Positions 55,906-64,000 of a DNA stretch of 64,000 nt are shown here, piece after piece. The position numbers and the translations under genes were made by a program. Under the pieces are notes generated by a model, which saw nothing but the letters and a program-made list of their open reading frames with translations, had not been told where the DNA came from and did not search any database. Where the stretch lies: the NCBI GenBank assembly GCA_037127315.1, contig JBBBDQ010001270.1:2997001-3061000 (forward strand), given 5' to 3'. This DNA comes from Ascarosepion bandense. Lineage: Eukaryota; Mollusca; Cephalopoda; Sepiida; Sepiidae. Within the stretch, counting starts at the first letter, position 1. Each line of letters opens with the position of its first letter.

Positions 55906-56175
55906 GTGTTTCGTAATTTCCTCGGTTGTCCCGTGTTCTCGCCTCCTTCAACTACAGACCCTTTAACTGCTTCCAGATCTAGATACACTTTGGTTATCTC
56001 TCAGTTCAACCCAGGTAAATTCAGGTGTTTAATACCCTTTGATCCCGCAGCCCTATTCACAAGGGATAAAGTGATTTTCTTTTCTGAAGTAGGTTTACTT
56101 TTTCTCCATCTAGAAATCCACCTTCTTGCAGCTAACCCGAAAATTATTAGTATGGATTACTGCCAAATATGGTGA
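55906..56175 (+). other. 90-codon open frame, unidentified
   Basis: It starts MFRNFLGCPVFSPPS and ends KIISMDYCQIW. No domain or motif I recognise. Upstream context is unassigned; a piggyBac-type MITE follows 30 bp later. Possibly chance. Confidence 0.2.
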
Positions 56176-56200
56176 ATGCAGTTTACACTCTAAATACTAC

Positions 56201-56430
56201 TTAACCCTCTAGGGCCATTCGTATCATATTTGATACAGTATGAAAACAAGCCTTGAAAGAAATATTTTCCTGAAAAATTTTTTAAGAGAAATATTTTATA
56301 AATTTCAAATGAAAGCAGTACTGACTGCTCAGTCAATGAATACCAAATGTTTCCTTATAGGGAAATACCAAATGTTTCCTTATAGGGAAATACTGTATCA
56401 AATATGATACGAATGGCCCTAGAGGGTTAA
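56201..56430. mobile_element. piggyBac-type MITE, 222 bp, perfect 37-bp TIRs
   Basis: TTAA at 56201-56204 and 56427-56430 flank 56205-56426. Both ends are CCCTCTAGGGCCATTCGTAT and 17 further bases, reverse-complementary without mismatch. TTAA target and CCC terminus are piggyBac hallmarks. Inside is a direct duplication of about 25 bp (ACCAAATGTTTCCTTATAGG). No transposase. Confidence 0.93.
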
Positions 56431-56559
56431 CTTAATGTTTTCCACACGGACTGCAACTTCCACATGTAACGTCACAAGGAAGCTAATCTAACCATTTATC
56501 TCTAACGCTCCTCATACCTCCCGAAGTTTTCTTCACTAACTTATCTTACTGCATATTGG

Positions 56560-58235
56560 ACAGTAAGTCTACAATTGCTCCCATTCAAACATCTTTATCG
56601 ACAGCTGACACGTTTTTATCCTCCGTTTGCGTCGTGTCTTGAAACGGCGCTCCATTAATGGGACATCAGGCTCATTGTTTGATTTCTTACGCTAGTGTCG
56701 ACACTTGAGTGTTTAAAAATTGGCCTGTTCGGATTCGCTGTCAGAATCGCTGTATTCTACTAGAGCAGCCAATTCTTTTTTCGGTCTCTGTATAGTGGGG
56801 TTTTTCCATTCTTAAAGTGACGCCGCCCGAAGATGCTCGGCATGCGTCTTCAGACTGAGCCGGTCAACTAATCTTTGAGGGACGGGACCAGTCCTTACAG
56901 CTAACGCATAATATGGCAGCCAGCATATGTCTAACTTCCCTTTCTTATGGTGGTTCTTACAGTAACCCAAACCACAAGCCTCAAACTAAGAGACTTATCT
57001 ATCGCAGATTTCCTCTTTTTATGTCATTCCTAAAGTGTAGTTACGATGCATTTCTTGTAGAGCAATTTCGAGATGTTCATCTCCAATATATATGCGTTGA
57101 GGTCTTAATATATTATCCAAAAGCAAAATAACACTGTTAGAGAGCCAGTAAAACGGTGAAAATTTTGCCGTCTTGTTTACGGACATCCGCTAAGATGTGG
57201 TTGATGTAAATATCCCATGACTGTTCCTGTTTGCTAGTGTCCTTGGCTAGAAAATCATACATTGCTATATGAAACCTCTCAACTTTGCGGTGCTCTGAGA
57301 GTGATGAAACGATGCTATCATATGGTGTATATTTAGGTCTTATATCTTTTTCTATGATTATGTTGACATTCTCTGGGCCATTATCGGTTAAAAGCTGAGG
57401 AAGGTGCCCCAAATATGGAGAAAGTTTTATCGACTATATAATGCACCACTGTTTCTGACTTCTTTTTATGAAAAGAAAATCCCTCAGGCACAACACTGTA
57501 CATATCTATTAATGTGACTATGTATTGGTTACCCGAATGAGTCCTTGGGTAGGGCTCAGAGATATCCAAAGCACATTTTGCGAAGTGAAAGAGGTTCAAA
57601 TCGCACTCTTGAATATGGGGTGGCTGCATCCCCAAATTTCTTGTTTGGGATGAAATACACTTAGCTGCAAAACCATTAACATCTCTTAACAAGTAGAGGC
57701 AGAAATTTCTCTGTTTTATTGAATAGAATGTTTTATCCACACTCATATGGCCACTTCTCATCATGGTATTGAACCAACACACTTTTTCTAAGATTACAGG
57801 GAACATAGAGCCTTATGAGAGGTTCATCGTCCGGCTGAGACCAGTAATACACTGTCTCATCCATTACTATGTAATTTTTCTGTTCTGTTTTGGTACACCC
57901 GCCATTTTTAATCTACTCTTCAGATCTAGAATGTTTTTGTCTGATTCTTTCTCCCTAATTATTTCCATCTCCTGCAATTTTGGACGCTCGGGCGTCACTG
58001 ATGAATCATCGACATTTTCGTAGGATGCAAATTCCCTCGGTTCAATTTTAATCTATCACATTAATTAGTTAATTCCTATCGTCTATATCTACCCGAGAGT
58101 CAATACTGCCCTCATTTGCATCAAAAGCACGCGACAGAAGATCTACGGAAACATTATCTTCACCTTTGCGATATTTTATACGGCAACTGTAGCCAGTCAT
58201 GCTCAAGAAAGAATACTCCTGACAGCTATGGTCAC
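56560..58235 (-). pseudogene. Ty3/gypsy-type pol remnant: RNase H end, integrase, C-terminal tail
   Basis: Minus-strand order: SFLSMTGYS and KYRKGEDNVSVDLLSRAF (RNase H end), YYWSQPDDEPLIRLYVPCNL, then HMSVDKTFYSIKQRNF (zinc-binding region; the CxxC has become CISS), CALDISEPYPRTHSGNQYIV (first catalytic Asp), LTDNGPENVN (second Asp), EHRKVERFH (catalytic Glu). Farther on are LLDNILRPQRIYIGDEH, YYALAVRTGPVPQRL, and an acidic tail SDSDSESEQ with PDVPLMERR. Frameshifts near 57410, 57770 and 57890 and stops. No LTR or gag recognised. Confidence 0.85.
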
Positions 58236-58274
58236 AGGTTTTTTTAAGTCAGAGTTATCCTTCTCTTATCAAAG

Positions 58275-58579
58275 TGTTATGGGGAAACACGCCTATTCCT
58301 CAGATAACAGACTCTCCCTCCTATAACAATAAGAGTTAACAGGAAGTTAACAAGAGAAGTTATTGAGAAGTTCTTGGGAAGTTCTAGAGAGTTCTTTAGA
58401 GTTCTATTGGAGTTCAGTAGAACTACTAGGCAGTTGATATTAGTCGGCAGTTAGCCGAATACTAAGGAGTCAGCTTTCAGTGGAAGATTACCAAGTTCCT
58501 AACATTTTGGGTGCGTTAAGTCGATTAGTAACCGACGTAGCACGAGTATAACCTTCAAGGAAAAAACTACTCCACAACA
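58275..58579 (+). mobile_element. possible solo LTR
   Basis: Ends TGTTATGGGGAAACACGCC and CTACTCCACAACA (near-inverted TGTTATGG/CCACAACA). The flanking five bases are CAAAG and GAAAG, 4 of 5 identical. The interior has repeated AGTTCT motifs. A different family from 11145 and 53013. Confidence 0.45.
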
Positions 58580-58591
58580 GAAAGGTTGGCA

Positions 58592-58645
58592 TGCCTAATT
58601 TATTATACTATTTAACCAATAGCTGGGGAGAGAAGACGTGAATAA
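58592..58645 (-). mobile_element. SINE-A scrap
   Basis: TACTATTTAACCAATAGCTG and GAGAAGACG match the SINE-A body in reverse. Confidence 0.55.
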
Positions 58646-58739
58646 AGTTTCTGGGTTTTTTTTCGCTCACATTTAATCGAATATACGTTTATAAGTAAAA
58701 TATTTTCCAACTTCACTGAAAAAGCATGTATAACATATT

Positions 58740-59030
58740 TATAAGTAATTATTTACATTGTTGGGACGTTTCTGACGTTAAACGCTCTAGCCTTCGTCAG
58801 GTAATTAGAATTTTGAACCAAACCCTTTATTACAATCACTAGGGTATATGATCTCCATTCCTTGCGTAGAGCCTTTTCTGGTATCTCCCTCTAACCCTCT
58901 AAGTTACTTGTTCACTACTGCTATAGCCTGGTATTGAACTCACAAATCTTTGGGTCAAGTCACAGGAAATAACCAACGTCTATATACACTAGGCTTTTTT
59001 GCCATTAAGGACAAGAACAGCTGAATTTTT
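58740..59030 (-). mobile_element. FB element, left arm and core
   Basis: Arm (CGTTAAACG..., CTTCGTCAGGTAATTAGAAT, GAACCAAACCCTTTATTAC), then reversed tRNA-like core with TATTGAACTCACAA and ACCAACGTCTATATACACTA. No second arm of its own. Confidence 0.65.
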
Positions 59031-59186
59031 GGGACTTATAAACCTACTGTCCAGTAACCCATTTTTACTAGAGTTCATATTGCAATTTTTTTATGTTAAT
59101 GGTTTTCTCTAGTATTTTTATGGTAATGGTCTAGTATTCTCAGTAACAATTTCTAAAAGAGCTCATAATAATTTTCTTTTTTGTCT

Positions 59187-59921
59187 ATATTTTTCAGATA
59201 AGGTAGTATTTATAGTATTTATATTATTCGGACAATTGTCCTCATCTTTGTTGCCATTTGTACGATGTTTCAGTCATTGTACGCTCCGGCCTTCTTCATG
59301 TACTCGGAATTTCGAACCGAACCTTTTATTAAAATCATTGGGGTATATCATCCTCATTCCTTGCGTAAAGCCTCGATTGGAAGTAATTATTTATCTCCCT
59401 CTAACACTGCAAGTTACTGCTGTAGCCTGGAACTTCAGTGTTAGTAATAATTATCACTGTTTGATTATAATTATTGAACTCACAACTGTAAGAATCAAGT
59501 CAGGAACTAACCAACGTCTTTATCCACTGGGCTATGTGTCCTTAAGGACAATAACAACTGAATTTTGGGGACTTATAAACTTAATGTTCAGTAACCCATT
59601 TTTTTTTACTAGACTTCATGTTGCAATTTTTTGATGTTAACAGTTTTCTTTATTTTTATTTTAATGATTTTCTCTATTATTTTTTATCAAAGTTCATATT
59701 GCAATTTGACACCAATAATTTTCTTTAGCACTCCGTATTACTAGTTTCCATGTTGTATTCGTCTCGATGCTTATTGGTTGTAATTAATGGTTCGGTTCCT
59801 AGCGCCTGAAGAATGCCGGAGCGTACAACGACTGAAACGTCCGACAAATGGCAACGAAGATTAAGAAAATAGTCCGAATAATGTAAATCCTTTAAATACT
59901 ACCTCATCCTAGAAATATAGA
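59187..59921 (-). mobile_element. FB element, longest copy, arms about 130 bp
   Basis: Left arm 59187-59340 (TTGTACGATGTTTCAGTCATTG, then CTTCTTCATGTACTCGGAAT in two parts). Reversed tRNA-like core around 59455-59545 (ATTGAACTCACAACTG, ACCAACGTCTTTATCCACTG). A T-rich middle. Right arm 59787-59921 (GGAGCGTACAACGACTGAAA, AGTCCGAATAATGTAAAT). The arms pair over most of their length. About 735 bp, non-coding. Confidence 0.72.
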
Positions 59922-59959
59922 CTAATACTCAATCCTTTATTTTACTCACTGAAGTAGAT

Positions 59960-60165
59960 TGTCATACTGTTGAGGACACTTGGCCCAGGTGGATAAAAGC
60001 ATTGATTGAATCCAGTCAATTGAACCAAAGTGTTGCGAGTTCAATATCTAGCTACAGCAGAGCTAAAGGTAGACAACGAATACAGAGACAGTGGATAAAA
60101 TAAAGGTATTAATTCGAAATTTTAATCACCTGAAGAAGGCCGGAGAGTAGAAATATGTATTATTA
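59960..60165 (+). mobile_element. FB element, core and inner right arm
   Basis: CTTGGCCCAGGTGGATAAA with GCGAGTTCAATATCTAGC (tRNA-like), then AATTTTAATCACCTGAAGAA and GCCGGAG. Truncated. Confidence 0.6.
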
Positions 60166-60227
60166 TTAAGATGTGGCATAAAAAAAAAACTAAAATTGAT
60201 TCTGTTTTGGTTAATATTTGTGTCTAC

Positions 60228-60537
60228 GGATGTGCGTTGTGATGCAGTGGATATCGACTTGGAACGACAAATCGGGGTGCCGAGTTCGAATTCTAGTTAA
60301 ATTCCTTGCATTCACTTATGCACAAATACGCTTGGTAAAGGTATTAATCTATCTCTTCGCTCCAGTTATGGGTTCAATAATAAGGCAGACTGGGTTTTGT
60401 AGCCTTGTGTGGCAACCAGTCTACGCAGAAAGAAAATGGCAACCTACTGCGGGATAATTTTCTGCCCAGTCAGTCATGTCTCTTTCGAGATATGATCGCC
60501 CAAATCGTGTATCACGTATGGCACTTGACTGACTGAC
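60228..60537 (+). mobile_element. full-length SINE-A
   Basis: Head GGATGTGCGTTGTGATGCAG, B box GAGTTCGAATTC, body and end CACTTGACTGACTGAC. Confidence 0.9.
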
Positions 60538-60783
60538 AGATTTCTGAAGGTGTTTGTAACTATGTATGACATCTATTGCTTAATATGATCCTATTTAAGA
60601 ACATGGCTCAATTTTTTTTATCATTTTTTGGTTTTAGGACCACTTTCAGAGTTGGAGAAAAGTACACATAACGCAGCCTGTTCTATGTACAATTTTTTAT
60701 CACTTATATTGAATATGTCCTAAGTTTTCCATACCATGAAGTATTTGATGTGTTTAGGATTTACTAATTCCACAATCTGAATT

Positions 60784-61460
60784 CTTCTTCTACGTGCCTT
60801 GTCCTTTCAAGACGTTACCGATCATGGCTTTTCACCTCTCCCTATCCCTGGTGACTTTTAGCACGCTTTCTCTTACACGTAACCCACGTTCTGCCATCCA
60901 CTAGCTCAGGTCCATCGAATATGTTATCCGTTGCTTTCCCCTGTCTCTTTTTCCCTTTAACTGGCCTGTTAGTATCAGATGCTCCAAACCCTCCTTCCAC
61001 ATTGCATGCCCCAGGAACATTAGTTGTCTCTTTCTGATGATCATTATTGATTTGCTTTTCGTTTCCATCCTTTCCAAAATCTCATCATTGCTCATATGCT
61101 TGATCCATAATATCCTCAGCATCCTTCTGTAGAACCACATTTCAATTGCTTTAAGTTTTTTCTTCATCTTTGATGATATTGTCCGGCATTCACTGGATTG
61201 TTTAAGGATGTGTGGCATCACTGTTTTCATTTTGTTCATTGTTTGGAAAGGTTCACGCTAAGCAAGACGGCACTGCCACTATTGCGCAGGGGGCTTACAG
61301 TAAGAGAAAAGACTGGGTACGGGGAGTATTAAAGAAAGGATAGATGATGACAATTGACGCTGAATTTTAATTTTTGGAGACTGTAGCTATCAAGGAAGCA
61401 AGTAAACGAAAGGGAGTTTCACAAGCTGGAAGTACGACAAAGGAAAATTTTCGAGTTAAA
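60784..61460 (-). repeat. segmental duplication unit 1: LINE-2 end fused to LINE-1 end
   Basis: LINE-2 C-terminal coding (60784-61190; minus-strand frame 60901-61239 with ECRTISSKMKKKLKAIEMWF). Then, at GGATTGTTTAAGGATGTGTGG, a fused LINE-1 3' region (61250-61460, ACTGCCACTATTGCGCAGGG, AAGGAAGCAAGTAAACG). The same fusion recurs at 62183-62865. Confidence 0.85.
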
Positions 61461-61502
61461 GTTAACGTTGCATTTAACTATTTCAAATGTAAAAGTGTGG
61501 GA

Positions 61503-61526
61503 CATATATATATATATATATATATA
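61503..61526. repeat. (TA)n microsatellite
   Basis: 12 TA units. Confidence 0.93.
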
Positions 61527-61631
61527 AGAGGAGAGACAATATCAATTTATAAATTATATCGAATACATCGTAACTTTTCCAAACACCGAATTATTTGAAG
61601 GGTTAATCATTTACTAATTCGACAATCTGAA

Positions 61632-62200
61632 TTCTTCTTCTATGTGACTTGTCCTTTCAGGACGTAGGCGATCATGGCTTTTCACGTCTCCCTATCCCTG
61701 GTGGCTTTTAGCACGCTTTCTCCTGTTACACCATGCAACCCTAATTCTGTCATCCACTAGCTGAAGCCCATAAATCTAGAATATAAATGTATAGAAACTA
61801 TCATGGCCACAAAATGAGGGATCAGTTTATATATTGATTGTAATATGCATTCGATCCCCCACTTTATAACCACATGATAATTTCTTATAAACAATCGGTA
61901 TATATATTCTTCTATATGCCCTGTCTTTTCAGGACGTAGGCAATCATGGTTTTCCACATCTCCCTGTTCCTGGTGGCTCTTAGCATGCTTTCTCCTGTTA
62001 CACCATGCAACCCTCATTCTGTCATCCACTAGTTGAAGCCCATAAATCTAGAATATAAATGTATAGAAACTATCGTGGCCACAAAATGAGGGATCAGTTT
62101 ATATATTAATTATAATATAGATTCGATCCCCCACTTTATACCCACATAATAATTTCTTATAAACAGTTGGCATATATATTCTTCTTCTATATGCCCTGTC
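61632..62200 (-). repeat. tandem LINE-2-end/linker repeat, period about 274 bp
   Basis: The LINE-2 end (TTTCAGGACGTAGGCGATCA to CATCCACTAG) and a linker (AATGTATAGAAACTATCATG, ATGAGGGATCAGTTTATATA, TTCGATCCCCCACTTTAT) alternate twice before the third LINE-2 end at 62196. The linker is the one found in the 295-bp arrays at 9.8 and 13 kb, joined here to a different part of LINE-2. Confidence 0.85.
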
Positions 62201-62865
62201 TTTTCAGGACGCAGGCGATCATGGCTTTTCACGTCTCCCTCTCCCTAGTGGCTTTTAGCACGCTTTCTCCTGTTACACCATGCAACTCCTGTTCTGTCAT
62301 CTACCTGTTCAAGCTCTTCAAATATGTTATCCGCTGCTTTCCCCTGTCTCTTTTTCCATCTATCTGGCCTGTTAGTATCAGGTTCTCCAAGCTTTTCTTC
62401 CCCATTGCACATCCCAGAAACTTCAGCTGTCTTTTCCTGATGCTCAGTATTAATTTCCTCTTTGTTTACATCGTTTCCAAAACCTCATCATTGCTCATAT
62501 GCTCGATCAATGATATCCTCAGCAGCATTCTGTAGAATCACATTTCAGTTGCTTCAAGTTTTTCCTTCAACTTTGATGATATTGTCCGGTATTCACTGGA
62601 TTGTTTAAGAATGTGTGGCATTACTGTTTTCATTTCTGATCATTGTTTTGAAAGGTTCATGCTAAGCAAGACGGGACTGCCACTAGTGCGCAGGGGGCTT
62701 ACAGTAAAAGAAAAGACTGGGTACAGGTGGTAATTAAAAAAAGATAGAAGAAGACAATTGACGTCGCATTTACATTTTGGAAACTGTGGCTATCAAGGAC
62801 GCAATTAAACGGAAGTCAGTTCTACGGGCTGGAAGTGCGAGAAAATAAATTGTTCGAGTATAATT
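62183..62865 (-). repeat. segmental duplication unit 2: LINE-2 end fused to LINE-1 end
   Basis: LINE-2 part 62183-62620, junction GGATTGTTTAAGAATGTGTGG, LINE-1 3' part 62645-62865 (ACTGCCACTAGTGCGCAGGG). Same breakpoint and order as 60784-61460. Confidence 0.85.
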
Positions 62866-62869
62866 TATT

Positions 62870-63330
62870 GAGGATTTTTTCAGTTTTACCCCAACTTTTT
62901 GTGTCATCAACATTTTGTTTCTCAGCCAAACAGAAATGGCTGGATATAATATAACAGTAACTTGGACTTCAATCATCCATTAAATATTTCCGTGCGACAA
63001 TGTGCATAAAAAGTTTGACGATAACCTTGTCATTACAAAAATTTGATATGTACCCTGGTTTTTCCGGAATTAGCCCAGAGATAGTCTTACAAGACTGATT
63101 GAATGGAAATATATATAGACATTTACTAATCATTTCTGATTCTGGCACAAGGCCATGGATTATTTATATTACATGAAATGTTGAATGGCCCACTGATTAC
63201 AGGATTGATATCAGGTAAGACAATGTTTAATCTTCGTGATGATGCAAAAATTGATGCTTTCACACTGATTAGATCCTAATCTCTCAAGTTTGGAGATGAT
63301 AGATTTTCTATTATCTATCTAACTATGTGT

Positions 63331-63378
<48 letters not shown>

Positions 63379-64000
63379 GAATGAATAAAACAATTTCTTT
63401 TCTTTTGTCTTTATACTTTTTACAAATATATTTTTATATCAGAATTTTACTTATGTACTGTTCTATATATCTCTGTCCGGACATATGAATTATATATATA
63501 TATTTATATCATTATAATTTAAAACACAAACATGCACGGCGACACAAAGAAATTTTTACAACTTAGGCAATATTGCCCTCCGGTGTCCGATTTCGACTCC
63601 TGAGAGGTTGACGAGCAACTGAACAGTAAATGGCGTGGGATTGAAGATTTTTTTGAGGGTTATAAGATAACGATAATTCAACATATGCTACTCGACAAAA
63701 AATATTCAAAGGAGAAAATAATAGGATAAATCGGAATAACTAGGTCACATTCCTAGAAAAGAAAAAAATATCCTAGCAAACAACGAATAATTTTTGTATT
63801 TTTTATAGTTTTAAGAAGGTTCATTAACATCTAAATAGATCTTCAGACGAAATAACATTTTTTCGGTGATAAATCAGATAAGAGAAAACTAAGCACTGCA
63901 AAAAATAAATATTCACTGAATTTTCGTTACTTGCTAGGAGCGTACATTCTTTTTAATTTTATGATTCTCAACAAAAAGCGTCCAATGTTTTCTTAATAAA
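62870..64000. other. unassigned AT-rich DNA
   Basis: TA array at 63333-63374. A GGCACAAGGCCATGG patch (63146) faintly recalls repeat B. A somewhat GC-richer patch is at 63540-63640. No frame or element recognised to the window end. Confidence 0.4.
63333..63374. repeat. (TA)n microsatellite
   Basis: About 21 TA units. Confidence 0.95.

Overview
This is a stretch of eukaryotic (metazoan) nuclear DNA. It is AT-rich, has no operons or bacterial-type genes, and is built almost entirely of transposable-element debris and simple repeats. The mix of short tRNA-derived SINEs, 5'-truncated LINEs, Penelope-like elements (PLEs), Helitrons, solo LTRs and long (TA)n and (TCTA)n arrays suggests a repeat-rich marine invertebrate. 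A lophotrochozoan such as a cephalopod mollusc is my best guess, but that is inference; nothing here fixes the species. I see no rRNA or standalone tRNA gene and no CRISPR. Only one open reading frame looks like a host gene: 39918-40439 on the minus strand, 173 residues with two predicted membrane helices.

Families are given working names. SINE-A is a tRNA-derived SINE of about 310 bp with an (ACTG)n tail and about 20 copies, several with exact target-site duplications (TSDs). SINE-C and SINE-D are other tRNA-like SINEs. Repeat B is a short retroposon. FB is a foldback element with long inverted arms around a tRNA-like core. LINE-1 is a jockey-like LINE; its best copy is 44130-45862. LINE-2 is an endonuclease-reverse-transcriptase LINE with an (AAG)n tail. 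LINE-3 is a further LINE. RLE fragments resemble the C-terminus of LINEs with a restriction-like endonuclease. PLE remnants include an RT domain and GIY-YIG endonuclease domains.

Layout: 1-480 (TCTA)n; 0.5-6 kb FB, LINE-1, Helitron, SINE-D, LINE-2 and a PLE fragment between 61-bp inverted arms; 6-9.7 kb SINE-A, a GC-rich island, LINE-2 and a precise Helitron; 9.7-14 kb two arrays of a 295-bp LINE-2-derived monomer, a solo LTR and PLE 5' fragments; 14-19 kb SINE-A and LINE-1 nested in a degenerate short-unit satellite; 19-26 kb LINE-2 in triplicate and SINE-A copies with repeated bodies; 26-34 kb LINE-1, LINE-2, SINE-C and repeat B; 34-37 kb an almost pure A/T block and unassigned DNA; 37-39 kb a PLE carrying SINE and repeat-B insertions; 40 kb the host-like gene; 41-46 kb (TCTA)n, a Helitron fragment and the best LINE-1; 46.7-50 kb an 84-bp satellite; 50-56 kb PLE pieces, a Helitron inside a SINE, and a solo LTR; 56-58.6 kb a piggyBac-type MITE, a Ty3/gypsy pol remnant and a possible solo LTR; 58.7-62.9 kb FB copies and a segmental duplication of a LINE-2/LINE-1 junction.

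The elements do not work together as a pathway. The value of the window is the insertion order that can be read from TSDs and nesting: satellite, then LINE-1, then SINE-A; PLE, then repeat B and SINE-A; SINE-A, then Helitron.
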